Origin: a candidate division KSB1 bacterium
Lineage (GTDB): Bacteria > Zhuqueibacterota > JdFR-76 > DREG01
Direction: 5' to 3'
DNA length: 63,710 bases
Assembly: GCA_022566355.1 (NCBI GenBank)
Contig: JADFJB010000007.1
Span: 1 to 63,710, forward strand
Part shown: positions 45,051 through 55,351 of the stretch, piece by piece
Layout of the letters: the number at the start of each line of letters is the position of its first letter
How positions within the stretch are numbered: position 1 is the first letter of the stretch
Program-made: the position numbers and the translations under genes
Notes under the pieces: model-generated
What the model was told of the DNA's origin: nothing
What the model saw: only the letters and a program-made list of their open reading frames with translations
The model's database searches: none

Positions 45051-46389
45051 CGGTTCTGCCCCTTTAAAAATAAAGCCCTTGAAATGCCATATTCAGCGTA
45101 GGTTCGCCAATCCTTGGTACGGACTTCAAGTTTGAGCCTTAGTTGTTCAATGAGTTGCAGCATATCATCGATTTTGGCTTTCTCACTGTTGATCTGGTCT
45201 ATCAATTTTGAACTATGGTTTTTTACTGCTTCGATTTCTTCAAGCATAAATTTCGGTATCCACTTCTTAGAAACAATTTGAAAAGCATCCAAAAGATCGA
45301 TCTCTACTAGTAATAGATCTAGCTGTTGCTTCTCGAGCCTCTCCTTAAATGGTTTGAGTGAATTTTCTATCTCTTTATTTATATTGACATTATCGTAAGA
45401 TTTCGGAAACATATTTAACAAATTATTGAAATAATCGACTGCTTTCTCATATAGTCGAATTTTCAAATGAGCCTGGCCAAGCAATAAGAAAACTTCAGGG
45501 ATTAGATGATGAGCCGGGAATTTTTTCACAAATTTTTCAAGAGGAGAAATGACATATTGAAATTGCTGCTTCTTTATATAGCACCATCCCAACCCCATCA
45601 AAGCCTGGGGATAATTTTCATTATCCGTATTAACACTCTTTAAATAGTTTATTGAAACATCGTAATCGCCTAATTCAAAATACGTAAGTCCTATTACTAA
45701 ATTACTTCTTTGAGTCAGCAACTCCCATTTTGTGTAGAGCTTTGGCAGCCGGAGAATATCTTTTAAATCATCAAGAGCCTGTTGAACATTTTTTTTTTAA
45801 GCTTAGCCATTGCTTTTGAGTAAAGACCATATGCTTGAAATTCACTGTTCATTTCTATTTTCTCAAAAGCTATTATTGCTTTATCTGGTTTATCTAATGC
45901 TAGAAAACTTTGCCCGGCATAGTAATATTTCCCGCTACCAACATCAGCGCTAGGAAATGATTCTTCCAGACGGTTATAAAATTCCAGAGAACGGTCGTAC
46001 TTATCTTGTAAGAAATTAATCCTTTCGAGTCCATAGAGTGCATTGGGAACTAAGCTGCTTTTGCCATAATTGTTCATGACATGCCTAAAGATACGGCTGG
46101 CAGCAGAAGACAATTCCATATCAGTTAAAACATTGCCTAGCTCCACAAAAACAACATCGATTTGACTAAAAGCTGAATAATAATCTGTGATGATAATTAA
46201 TTCCTTGGCGGCTTTGTTGAGCTCACCCTTATCCCTGAAACTAATCGCCTGGTCAAGCAATCTTTTTGCAGCTCTTTCCTGCAAAAGTCTGTCTTGATTA
46301 GAAATATCCTGGGCTAGTAATAAAAAACTAAAAAGAACTGTAAATAAACAACTTAGTGTAACAATTAGTTTTGCACGGTTATTGGCCAT
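45047..46389 (-). CDS. Exported TPR protein (frameshifted in a 10-A run)
   Basis: Two frames make one protein of about 447 residues. The first has a signal peptide (LIVTLSCLFTVLFSFLLLAQ) and TPR units (LVPNALYGLERINFLQDKYD, KYYYAGQSFLALDKPDKAII). It breaks in ten consecutive A of the coding strand near 45790. One base fewer or more restores VQQALDDLKDILRLPKLYTK and leads into the second frame, with further TPRs (GLTYFELGDYDVSINYLKS) and a coiled-coil end. The long homopolymer makes a sequence error, or slippage, the simplest explanation. It belongs to the ExbB operon, overlapping the barrel gene by 11 bases. Confidence 0.85.
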
Positions 46390-47422
46390 TATTCTTTTTG
46401 TCTTTATTCTTTTTCTTTTTTTTCAATTCTTCCTGCATTTTCTTTAATTCTTCATCGGCTTCCGTGCGTTTTTGTTTAATCATTTGTTGTTTCTTCAACT
46501 CTTCTTTTAATTCATTTTCCCGACGTTTACGATCGGAAATTTCATTAAACATTTTTTTCAAAGGAATATACTTAGTAATACCGATCCAAATTTTCCAATC
46601 TGCTAATTTTTTATCAACAAAAAAAGTTCTTTCCGTTGGTTTTGCAAGACTAATATCAAATGCCGTAGTCAATATTAAATTGTAAGGGCCTAGAAATGAG
46701 AATCCCAGCGTCGAAACCTGGTAGTTTTCCTTGAACTCAATTTTTTCCTTACGATTGGAGAATTGTTCCGTGTAATATTCCCAAAAGAATATTGTATTTC
46801 TAACCAAGACTTTTAATCCGACACCCAAATAAATTTGGTCATCCCTGGCGCTGAAAATGCTATTCCCGAGATCTCTGTCTATATATCCGCCATTTAAGTA
46901 AAGTTTTAACGGGACAAAAAAATTATCTTCCAAATTTAGGGAAAACGTTGCTCCCGGACTCCAACCAAATTTACCAGAAGTATATGGTTCGTATTCAAGA
47001 TTATGGTTTACACCTGTCGGTAAAATAAAATAGTTTCTCAGACTCAAGCGTACATTTCGTTCACTACCAAATGGCACCCTTAACTTAAATCCCAACTCAG
47101 TATCACCGATTGGACCCCATATGTGACTTTGATCATCCTGGTATGGAACCAACCTTCCGTAAATCTCCAGAAAATGACTTAAGCCGTATGTAAAATTTAA
47201 AGTGAGATGGTAATTTTTGGCTAACGAACTGCTACCGGTAGGTTTTTCAAAAAATGTCGACCCAAATGCAGACAAGTAAAGATCGCCGGTTTCGGAAATT
47301 CCACCATCCTGAATCCGAAGTAGACCACGCCCACCCTGAAGTGACATTTGAGCATGTGAGACGGCTGCTAAAAGCAGTAGAAAAGCTACAGTTTTAAGTA
47401 ATAGAGATATCTGTTTGTTCAT
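46379..47422 (-). CDS. Outer-membrane beta-barrel protein with a charged coiled-coil tail
   Basis: 347 residues. A signal peptide (LLKTVAFLLLLAAVSHAQ) is followed by amphipathic beta strands typical of a porin-like barrel (YHLTLNFTYGLSHFLEIYGR, GDTELGFKLRVPF, LYLNGGYIDRDLG). The last 60 residues are strongly charged and coiled-coil-like (RKRRENELKEELKKQQM, KKKKKNKDKKNNG), so they likely reach into the periplasm. First gene of the operon with the TPR proteins, ExbB, ExbD and the TonB-like protein; it may be the outer-membrane end of the complex. Confidence 0.75.
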   Translation of the reverse strand: MNKQISLLLKTVAFLLLLAAVSHAQMSLQGGRGLLRIQDGGISETGDLYLSAFGSTFFEKPTGSSSLAKNYHLTLNFTYGLSHFLEIYGRLVPYQDDQSHIWGPIGDTELGFKLRVPFGSERNVRLSLRNYFILPTGVNHNLEYEPYTSGKFGWSPGATFSLNLEDNFFVPLKLYLNGGYIDRDLGNSIFSARDDQIYLGVGLKVLVRNTIFFWEYYTEQFSNRKEKIEFKENYQVSTLGFSFLGPYNLILTTAFDISLAKPTERTFFVDKKLADWKIWIGITKYIPLKKMFNEISDRKRRENELKEELKKQQMIKQKRTEADEELKKMQEELKKKKKNKDKKNNGQ

Positions 47423-47529
47423 ATGGTTACATCTTAATAGGGATCATTGTAATACAATTCAAGCAAAACAATTAAAACCTATCATTATAAATAGGTATTT
47501 TCAAGGTAAATAAAAGAAAAACAACAAAT

Positions 47530-48210
47530 TTAAGGGTGGATTTTTATATTAGAAGAAATAGAAATAGACTTTTCATATTCGTTGTTAACAACTGAAATGA
47601 TCTCTTTTCGCCATTGTAAATCTTGAACAAAATCCCGGCCGTCAGTTTCAATGGTTAATACTTTATGTTGCTTTTGCCAACCTCCAATCCATTTCTCATA
47701 GGCCAAATTCAATTGGAAAAGATATTCTTTATCGATATCCCGCTCAACATCTCTCCATCTCTTTCGAATTCTACTTAATAAAGTCCAGGGCGAAGCGCGG
47801 AGATATAAAGTTAAAGCCGGTGGTTTTAAAGCTTCGATCATTGAAGTATAAAGTTCCCTGTATGTTTCATACTCATCAATTGAAATCAGGTTACTTTTAA
47901 ACAGGTTATTTACAAATACTTCGCTATCTTCATAAATGCTCCTGTCCTGGATAATTGGAACATTCATTTTATCGATCTGTAAGTTGGATTTGAATCTTTG
48001 GGTCAGGAAGAATATTTGGGAGTGAAAACTCCATCTCGTCATATCTTTATAAAATTTCGCCAGATAAGGATTTTCCTTAACCGGCTCCTGATAGACTTTC
48101 CAGCCCAGTTTTTGGCCAATGAGTTCCGATAAAGTGGTTTTTCCAACACCAATATTACCGGCTATGACCAAAAAAAACACATGGGACCCTTTTTCGTTTT
48201 GAGCGTTCAT
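47530..48210 (-). CDS. Deoxynucleoside kinase
   Basis: 226 residues. Walker A GNIGVGKTTL (18-27), the DRS motif in QDRSIYEDSEVF, the lid-type Arg stretch SPWTLLSRIRKRWRDVERDI, and KYLFQLN-like KEYLFQLNLAYEKWI are characteristic of the deoxynucleoside kinase family (dGK/dAK/dCK). It phosphorylates deoxynucleosides for dNTP salvage; which base it prefers cannot be read off. The C-terminal tail after residue 205 is variable. Confidence 0.92.
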   Translation of the reverse strand: MNAQNEKGSHVFFLVIAGNIGVGKTTLSELIGQKLGWKVYQEPVKENPYLAKFYKDMTRWSFHSQIFFLTQRFKSNLQIDKMNVPIIQDRSIYEDSEVFVNNLFKSNLISIDEYETYRELYTSMIEALKPPALTLYLRASPWTLLSRIRKRWRDVERDIDKEYLFQLNLAYEKWIGGWQKQHKVLTIETDGRDFVQDLQWRKEIISVVNNEYEKSISISSNIKIHP

Positions 48211-48348
48211 CAGTTATTAATATGCAAGGATTCGATTTAACAATTTAAATTATGCCGTTCTCAAATTAAAAATCAGCAAATAATAAGTGTAGATCAACTG
48301 AGAGCTGTTGGATTTATTTTGCTAGGATGAATCTAATAAATTATGATT

Positions 48349-50064
48349 CTATCTAACAATTATCGTTTTCACAACACCCTCTTTTGTTGGGCTTTGGAAG
48401 TGTGCAAAATAGATACCACCAGAAACATTCTGCGGCCAATTCCAGAGCACCGATCTTTGTGTCCCTGCTTCAATTGATTGTTGTATGCTATCAACCTTCT
48501 GGCCCCTGATATTGTAAATCGTTATTGTTACTGGTTCTGTTTCTGTCATATCAACCAAAAATCTTGTATAGTTGGATGCAAAATTTGTTCGAGGAGGATG
48601 AAGCGAAAATCCATCCGGGATTACATTAGACCCACCAGTGGAAGCCGGTCCAAAATAATTTACAGCATCGAGAGCGTTAGCAATGCCATATCCCATGAAA
48701 TTATCGGGAGAGCTCGATTGCGATGCTGTTGAGGTGAGAGCGGTTAGCATATCGCTTGGGTTTAATTCAGGATGTCTTTCTAAAATGAGAGCACAAATCC
48801 CCGCTACTAAAGGAGCTGAAAAAGAAGTTCCCGTAACTGTACCAATTCTTTGATTGTGTCCTGGGTCAACTGCTGTAACTCTTGTGCCCTTAGCCATTAC
48901 ATCGGGTTTGATCCGGTTATCTGCCGTTGGCCCTATTGAGCTCCTGCTATAACGAGAACCATCTGAGTTCACTCCGCCAACAGTGACGACTCCAATACCA
49001 TCTGCAGGACTCCACACATATGGCCATTCAGAAACCAACCCTTCATTTCCGGCGGATACCACTATAATGATGCCTTTGGTTACAGCTGTGGAAGCGGTAA
49101 TTGAAGTAACCATGGTATGTCCATCTAAAGCGCTGTACGGATAGCTAAAGCCATCGTCAAAAACAAGATACCCCAAAGAGGTCGAAATAATATCCGTGCC
49201 CAGGCTATCGGCCCATTCGACTGCTGCAACCCAATTGTCCTCCTCTGTTCTTGTTTCCGTCGGGATATGCTCTGTTTTTGCCAATGCATAAGTTGCACCA
49301 TATGCGGGACCAATTAAACTCTGCGGTAAAAACCCACCAATGACAGACAACACCTGTGTTCCATGATTGTGTTGACTGCTAATGTCTTGTCCGTCTTCGT
49401 TGTGAGTGATGTCATCGTTGTTTATAAAATCTCGTTCAACCAAAATATCCAAATGTTGAAGTGATTCGTGCAAATCAAAAAAGAAACCACTATCCAATAA
49501 GGTGATTAAAACATCCTTACCTGTCAGCCCTTCCTCGTGCAGGGGGTCGATATTACAAATTTGGATTTGGTTGAGTGACGGCCCGTAATCTAACCCGAAG
49601 CTTTTTGCATTTGATTTTGGAATAGAGCTGTTTTTAAATTCAGAATCATTTGCTTCCCTTTTATAGATTCCAACCGGACTGGTCTTCTTAACGAAAGGCA
49701 GAGCCGATAGCTTTTCAATTTCCGATTTGCCTGTTATTACACTTATCGCGTTTAGCCATCGGGATCGTCTCACAATTTTGATTCCCTCATCCTTTATTTG
49801 TTGAATGTATTTATTGTAAACCGGTAAATCCGATTCATCAAAACTCTTCCCGGGAGTGCCCCTTTTAATCCGTCTCGAGATCGCGCGCTGCGAAAGATTC
49901 TGTCGTACGATTTTATTCAGTTGATCCGTAGCGATTGGACCCTTATCCACAAAATAGATCCAGTATTTTTTTTCTATATCATCCGCTTTGGAAAATCCGA
50001 TCATAGTAGTGGTTAATAATGCACCAATACAAACAATCCATAAAACAAATTTTTTTGAAATCAT
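48349..50064 (-). CDS. Subtilisin-like (S8) serine protease with type IX sorting domain
   Basis: 571 residues. Signal segment at 1-27, an inhibitor-like propeptide, then the catalytic triad: D191 (LITLLDSGFF), H234 (QHNHGTQVLSVIGG) and S414 (TGTSFSAPLVAG), with the oxyanion N340 (VVSAGNEG). The C-terminus has a FlgD-like/type IX sorting domain (ITIYNIRGQKVDSI, VSGGIYFAHFQSP, KTIIVR). It should be secreted through the outer membrane and act outside the cell. It is monocistronic. Confidence 0.92.
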   Translation of the reverse strand: MISKKFVLWIVCIGALLTTTMIGFSKADDIEKKYWIYFVDKGPIATDQLNKIVRQNLSQRAISRRIKRGTPGKSFDESDLPVYNKYIQQIKDEGIKIVRRSRWLNAISVITGKSEIEKLSALPFVKKTSPVGIYKREANDSEFKNSSIPKSNAKSFGLDYGPSLNQIQICNIDPLHEEGLTGKDVLITLLDSGFFFDLHESLQHLDILVERDFINNDDITHNEDGQDISSQHNHGTQVLSVIGGFLPQSLIGPAYGATYALAKTEHIPTETRTEEDNWVAAVEWADSLGTDIISTSLGYLVFDDGFSYPYSALDGHTMVTSITASTAVTKGIIIVVSAGNEGLVSEWPYVWSPADGIGVVTVGGVNSDGSRYSRSSIGPTADNRIKPDVMAKGTRVTAVDPGHNQRIGTVTGTSFSAPLVAGICALILERHPELNPSDMLTALTSTASQSSSPDNFMGYGIANALDAVNYFGPASTGGSNVIPDGFSLHPPRTNFASNYTRFLVDMTETEPVTITIYNIRGQKVDSIQQSIEAGTQRSVLWNWPQNVSGGIYFAHFQSPTKEGVVKTIIVR

Positions 50065-50299
50065 ACGCAGCTTTCCGTTTGCTAAAAATTAAAATAGTTG
50101 ACATTCTTATTTTAAAGAAAAGATATTGAATTCCACTAAAAACATCAAAGAAAGATTCATTTTTTTAGAAGAAAAAAAGGCCAATATGAATAATGCGGTC
50201 CTTATTCTTCAAAATAATAAGATAGGATCAATATGGGGACAGATTTTAGCATGGATTAACCGTATTAAAATAGATCCCTCCCATTAGCACGTTAATAGT

Positions 50300-50881
50300 T
50301 TAGTTTTTCTTCCGACTCCCTGGTTTGTCTATTGGCAAACCTTTTTCACAAAGCGGGCACTCTGTTGGCTGGTAAACGATTGCGGGCAATTCAAAAATGG
50401 CATATTTGGGAATTCCAAATTTTACACTATTATTACTACGATCGATAATGAAGCCAATACCTACAACTTCACTACCTTCTTTTTGAATTAGCTTTAAAAT
50501 TTCTCGAACGGATCTACCGGTCGTTAATACATCTTCAATAACCAAGGCCTTTTCACCTTCCTCAAAATCGAATCCTCGTCTTAGAACCATTTCATCTGTC
50601 TCTTTGGATCGTTCGGTAAAAACAAATCGAGTTTTCATAATTCTTGCAACTTCATGGCCGATAATTAACCCACCTATTGCAGGTGCAATAACCAAATCGA
50701 TGTTTTTATTTGTAAAATGACCCACAATGTCCTCTGCCAGTTCTTCAGCATACTGCGGATATTGCAAAACCCTTGCACATTGAAAATATTGTGAGCTATG
50801 CAGACCCGAAGAAAGTAAAAAGTGGCCTTCTAAAAAACCCTTGGTTTTTTGGAAAATCTCTACGATTTCATTATGTTCCAT
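50300..50881 (-). CDS. pyrE: Orotate phosphoribosyltransferase
   Basis: 193 residues. The PRPP-binding motif ALVIEDVLTTGRS (112-124) and orotate-site features HFLLSSGLHSSQYFQCARVL and VIAPAIGGLIIGHEVAR are clear. It makes OMP from orotate and PRPP in pyrimidine synthesis. Two Cys in the last segment (CPLCEKG) are an extension seen in thermophile-type PyrE. The start overlaps the pyrF stop by 11 bases, so the two genes are translationally coupled. Confidence 0.93.
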   Translation of the reverse strand: MEHNEIVEIFQKTKGFLEGHFLLSSGLHSSQYFQCARVLQYPQYAEELAEDIVGHFTNKNIDLVIAPAIGGLIIGHEVARIMKTRFVFTERSKETDEMVLRRGFDFEEGEKALVIEDVLTTGRSVREILKLIQKEGSEVVGIGFIIDRSNNSVKFGIPKYAIFELPAIVYQPTECPLCEKGLPIDKPGSRKKN

Positions 50882-51704
50882 GGTTTATCTTTGCCGATGA
50901 AAGGTGTGAGTTTATTTGATCTCGCAAATATAAAGCGGCTGCCCGCGATTTACTGGCGAAATCTGTTTCATCAGATTGATACAGAATATTTCTGCTGACA
51001 GTTATGATCATTCCTTCATTTTCTGAATTCTTTCCGGCAGAAATGGTTTCCTCCAAATTTCCTCCCTGGGCACCTACACCGGGAATCAAGAAAGGAAGAT
51101 TAGGTGCAATATTTCTAATTTTCTTCATGAATTGAGACTGTGTTGCCCCTACAACAAGCCCGACATTATCGTTTGTATTCCACTCGTTTGCCTTATTAGC
51201 CACTTCTTCAAATATATGCCTGCCATTCACCGAAAGGTGTTGAAAATCCTTTGCCCCGGGATTGGATGTTAAGCATAGTACAAATGCACCTTTCGATTCA
51301 TCTTCGAGAAATGGTGCGATACTATCACCACCCATGTATGGATTTACCGTAACGGCGTCAGCTTTCAATTCTTCAAAAACAGACTTCGCATATTTTCCGG
51401 AAGTGTTGGCAATATCGGCCCGCTTGCCGTCCAGAATGATTAAGGTATCTTCCTGGATAAGCTCAATTGTTTTTTTGAGACTGCGCCATCCTTTAATCCC
51501 AAATTGTTCATAAAAAGCCATGTTGAGTTTATAAGCGCAAACCAGGTCTGATGTGGCATTAATAATGGATTTGTTAAATTCTAGAATGGGTGACTCAAAT
51601 TTTTTAAGGAAAGAGGGGATCCTGTCAAAATCAGGATCTAGGCCTATGGTTAGGAAGCTTCCCTTTTTCCTACAGGTTGAACGGAGCCTCTCGTTGAATC
51701 TCAT
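50871..51704 (-). CDS. pyrF: Orotidine 5'-phosphate decarboxylase (type 2)
   Basis: 277 residues, the length of the type 2 subfamily. FLTIGLDPDFDRIP, YKLNMAFYEQFG, the catalytic LDGKRADIANT (K94 with D92 and D97), VNPYMGGDSIAPF and PFLIPGVGAQGG are all present. It converts OMP to UMP, the step after PyrE, encoded directly downstream. Confidence 0.95.
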   Translation of the reverse strand: MRFNERLRSTCRKKGSFLTIGLDPDFDRIPSFLKKFESPILEFNKSIINATSDLVCAYKLNMAFYEQFGIKGWRSLKKTIELIQEDTLIILDGKRADIANTSGKYAKSVFEELKADAVTVNPYMGGDSIAPFLEDESKGAFVLCLTSNPGAKDFQHLSVNGRHIFEEVANKANEWNTNDNVGLVVGATQSQFMKKIRNIAPNLPFLIPGVGAQGGNLEETISAGKNSENEGMIITVSRNILYQSDETDFASKSRAAALYLRDQINSHLSSAKINHGT

Positions 51705-52148
51705 TATGAAGGAATCTTTCTGTAATTATTTGGGCAGGATTATTTAACCTGATCTATTCATAAACCTTATCACTGTTAATCGAGGAAATGATCTTTTTAA
51801 TATAAATTAGTTGCAAAATAGATCCCTGCGGGATGACAGTGATGGCAATTCAAATTTCCGGAATAAAATTTAATCAAAAAAAACTAAAACAAATTGAGAG
51901 AATACGCAACTAAAAAAATTATTTTCTTTGATTTAACAAATGAATATTTTTCAAATAAAAAGGGTTGAAAGAAAACAGTGATTAATATTAAAGGAAATTT
52001 CAAAAAACAAGTCCCAATTATTAAATAAACCCCAATACTCAATCACGAATGACTAAAACTTTTATACCAGAAGTTGCGATTCAATAATTTGTATATTGGA
52101 ATTTATTTGATTTCTTGGTGCTTGTCATTTATAGTTTCAAATTCATTT
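51705..52148. other. Gene-free region with a small hairpin
   Basis: About 440 bases without a gene or tRNA. The hairpin ATCCC-TGC-GGGAT lies at 51822-51834 within AAAATAGATCCCTGCGGGAT; the start of this string (AAAATAGATCCCT) also occurs near 50269, so it may be a dispersed repeat. The region is mainly the promoter area of pyrF and the tail of trkH. Confidence 0.4.
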
Positions 52149-53594
52149 TCAGTGTTTCCAAAACTCACGCGTGAGAAGTAATAGAACCGTATAAAGCTCT
52201 AACCTGCCGGCAAGCATACAAAATGAAAGAATCCATTTTCCGATGATTGGGATTTGTGAATAATTATCCGCTGGTCCAACTGTGCCAAGCCCAGGGCCGA
52301 TATTTCCCAATGTGGCTGCAACTGAGGCAAATGCACTCACAAGATCCAAACCAAGTATTGTCATTAACCAGGTTACAAAAACCAGGATGCTGAAATAAAG
52401 AAAGATAAAACCAAAAATATTATTCACCACATTAGGTGAGATTACCTGGCCATTGACTCTAACAGGGATAACAGCGTGAGGATGAATAATTCTTTTAAGT
52501 TCTGCAAAACCATGCTTTAATACGATCATGATTCGCAGCACTTTTATACTACCCCCAGTGGATCCTGCACTACCGCCAATAAACATGAGGAATAGCATAA
52601 TGAACTGGCCGGTAGATGACCATTGCTCATAATCCGCAGTCGCATAACCAGTTGTAGTTGTGATCGAAACGACTTGGAATAGTGAGTAGCGGATAGAATC
52701 TGATATATTGGGATAAACCGAAGTCAGGTTATCAATCGTTACAATGACGCTGCATATTAGAATAATAGCCAAATAGAATTTAACTTCTTCATTCTTCCAA
52801 TACGTCAGCAAATTACCACGAATGCCATGGTAATGTAAGCTGAAATTCGTCCCTGCCAAAATCATAAAAAAAATGATTACATAGTCGATATAAGCACTGC
52901 CAAAGGCAGTGATACTTGTATTTTTCGTCGAAAATCCTCCGGTAGCCATAGTACCAAAAGTGTGGCAAAGAGAATCGAAAAGATTCATGCCTCCAAACAT
53001 GAGCAAAATTGCCTCCACAGCTGAGATAACTACATAAACTATCCAGAGTAATTTTGCCGTATTTTGAATTCTTGGGGTCAATTTGTCTGCTACCGGTCCA
53101 GGAATTTCTGCTCTGAAAAGTTGCATTCCACCAATACCAAGTAACGGAAGAATTGCGAGGGACAGAACAATGATACCCATTCCGCCCAGCCATTGAGTTA
53201 AACTTCTCCAAAAAAGCAAACCGTGTGGCAACTCTTCAATGTTATTCAGGATACTCGCACCGGTGGTCGTAAATCCTGACATTGTTTCGAAAAAAGCATC
53301 GGTAAAAGAAGGGATGTAACCGGAAATATAAAAAGGCAGCGAACCGGCTAAGGAGCAGACAATCCATCCTAGTGTAACAATTGCATAACTCTCGCGTATT
53401 CTTAATTCACCCTTGAAGCGCAGCGGGAAATAAAGCAGAAGGCCAATTCCGATACTTAGTCCGGCCGATATGAGTAAGGCTGCAATATCATCGTCTCCGT
53501 AATACCAGGAAAATGCTGCCGGGAATATCATGGAAATACCCACGAAAATCAGAAGAAGCCCCTGGATATAAAATATCGGTCGAAACTTCATCAA
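52149..53594 (-). CDS. trkH: TrkH-type potassium transporter membrane subunit
   Basis: 481 residues with eight to ten helices and the repeated selectivity-filter regions TTTGASIL, GTMATGGFSTKN, TTTTGYATADY and TLGNIGPGLGTVGP. These are the four P-loop motifs of TrkH/KtrB. It imports K+ under control of the NAD/ATP-binding TrkA, encoded six bases upstream in the same operon. Confidence 0.95.
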   Translation of the reverse strand: MMKFRPIFYIQGLLLIFVGISMIFPAAFSWYYGDDDIAALLISAGLSIGIGLLLYFPLRFKGELRIRESYAIVTLGWIVCSLAGSLPFYISGYIPSFTDAFFETMSGFTTTGASILNNIEELPHGLLFWRSLTQWLGGMGIIVLSLAILPLLGIGGMQLFRAEIPGPVADKLTPRIQNTAKLLWIVYVVISAVEAILLMFGGMNLFDSLCHTFGTMATGGFSTKNTSITAFGSAYIDYVIIFFMILAGTNFSLHYHGIRGNLLTYWKNEEVKFYLAIILICSVIVTIDNLTSVYPNISDSIRYSLFQVVSITTTTGYATADYEQWSSTGQFIMLFLMFIGGSAGSTGGSIKVLRIMIVLKHGFAELKRIIHPHAVIPVRVNGQVISPNVVNNIFGFIFLYFSILVFVTWLMTILGLDLVSAFASVAATLGNIGPGLGTVGPADNYSQIPIIGKWILSFCMLAGRLELYTVLLLLTREFWKH

Positions 53595-53600
53595 CCTACC

Positions 53601-55001
53601 TTAATGATGAAAGATTTTTTCAATATCGTGAATGGATTGTGGAAGTGTAAAGATGACAACCAGATCACCTGCCTGGAAAATTGTGCTTCCAACCGGAATC
53701 AGGACCTCCGAATCCCGCGTAATAGCACCGACAATGGTATTTTTGGGGAGATGAACCTGGCTAAGAGATTTATTTATTAATTTGCTGTTATCAGAAACTT
53801 TATATTCCATAATTTCTGCGTCGACGCCGGCTATTGTAACTAAAGAAACCAGGTTACCCCTTCTAATGAGCCTTAAAATGGTGTTGGATGTAACCACATT
53901 TGTATTCACTGCGGCATTGATGCCTATTGGTGCCATGATAGGCATGTATTCGTCGCGGTTGATTAAAGAAATTGTTTTAGTCACTTTCAAATGCTTTGCC
54001 AAAAGGCATGTGAGAATGTTGGTTTCTTCGTCACTGGTTACACTAATTAAGGCATCCGCATCCATAACGCCCTCTTGAGCCAGTAAATCGAAATCTCGCC
54101 CATCTCCCTGGATTACAAGTGTTTTTTTCAATTCTTCAGCCAGGCGATAGGATTTTTCTGGATTCGATTCGATCAACTTAATCTTAAGATCTTTCTCTTG
54201 TTCAAGTAAATGGGCTGTTGCCCGACCCACTTTGCCCCCGCCCAGAATAATAATTTGTTCCAATTTTTCATTTGACTTACCCATAAATTCCACAATTTTC
54301 GGAATGGCTGTGGTTTCGGCAATGATAAATATTTGATCCCTTGGCATAAATGTGTCAGATCCGGTTGGGATAATCGTACGGTTGTTTCGAACGATGGCGA
54401 CGACACGAAAAGTATGTTCCCGAAATTCCTGTGTGATAATTTCCATGGTTTTATAAAGTACAGGCGACCCCGGATCCAGGCGAATGCCAATCACTTGAAT
54501 TCTTTCGTCTGCAAACTGAATGACGTCTGTCGCAGCGCTTCGCTTGATCAGTAAAACAATTTCTTTTGCTGTTTCGAGTTCCGGTTGAATCGCAGTATCT
54601 ATCCCCCATTCCTTCAGCGTAAACGAATCCGGGTTTTCATAAAAATGAGGGTTACGAATTCGCGCGATTTTTTGTTTAACCCCATATCTTGCTGCAATTT
54701 GACATGCTACTATGTTTATTTCATCAAGAGATGTTAATGCAATAAGCATGTCGGCGTCTTTAATTCCAGCTCTCTCAAGTGTATGATAATCTACCCCGTA
54801 ACCATTTATGACTGTCATATCAAATGATTCTTGCGCATGTTTAACCTTTGTCTCGTTGATTTCAACCGCAACAACATTGTGAATATCACTCGAGAGTATT
54901 TTTGCCAGATGCATACCCACCCGGCCCAGGCCTACAATAATTATATTTAGACATTTCACGGTTCTATTAAAATTATTCGTAATCGAATAATCATTCTCCA
55001 T
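53601..55001 (-). CDS. trkA: TrkA potassium-uptake regulatory subunit
   Basis: 466 residues, two tandem RCK units. First NAD-binding loop IIVGLGRVGMHLAKIL with VAVEINE; second IILGGGKVGRATAHLL with LIESNPEK; each followed by a TrkA_C domain (IGIRLDPGSPVLYKTM and NSKLINKSLSQVHLP). It gates TrkH on the cytoplasmic side. Confidence 0.95.
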   Translation of the reverse strand: MENDYSITNNFNRTVKCLNIIIVGLGRVGMHLAKILSSDIHNVVAVEINETKVKHAQESFDMTVINGYGVDYHTLERAGIKDADMLIALTSLDEINIVACQIAARYGVKQKIARIRNPHFYENPDSFTLKEWGIDTAIQPELETAKEIVLLIKRSAATDVIQFADERIQVIGIRLDPGSPVLYKTMEIITQEFREHTFRVVAIVRNNRTIIPTGSDTFMPRDQIFIIAETTAIPKIVEFMGKSNEKLEQIIILGGGKVGRATAHLLEQEKDLKIKLIESNPEKSYRLAEELKKTLVIQGDGRDFDLLAQEGVMDADALISVTSDEETNILTCLLAKHLKVTKTISLINRDEYMPIMAPIGINAAVNTNVVTSNTILRLIRRGNLVSLVTIAGVDAEIMEYKVSDNSKLINKSLSQVHLPKNTIVGAITRDSEVLIPVGSTIFQAGDLVVIFTLPQSIHDIEKIFHH

Positions 55002-55351
55002 TTTTTAACCGTGAAGGCGCCAAGATCGCAAAGAAACACATATTTAAATATAATAAAGTTATGTTTCAAAAGATGACTTATAGATCATCCTAATGAATTA
55101 TTTTTACTTTGCGTCCTCCGCGTCTTTGCGGTTGGTAAATAATTAGGTTCAATAAAGTGAAAAGCGTAGTCTGACTTTATTTAAAAAAACAGCCTTTAGT
55201 ATAACAAGCAACGATCCATTTTTCAATTATTTTTGGTTTAATCATTATACAGAATTATTATTTCTACTTTAATTGAAAGTTTGACAAAAATATTGCTTGT
55301 TTGCTCTTTTTATCCATTTATTTATTTTTTAAAAATCAAGACCCTGATCAT
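55002..55351. other. Intergenic region with a palindromic repeat
   Basis: About 350 bases between divergent trkA and the PAP2-like gene, mostly the inverted repeat at 55007-55133. No gene is seen in the rest. Confidence 0.45.
55007..55133. repeat. Inverted repeat with AACCG...GCAAAG ends
   Basis: The left arm AACCGTGAAGGCGCCAAGAT continues CGCAAAG; the right arm is the imperfect inverse (ACTTTGCGTCCTCCGCG and TCTTTGCGGTT). This AACCGCAAAG-type palindrome is a common intergenic repeat in many bacteria. It carries no gene. Confidence 0.7.
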
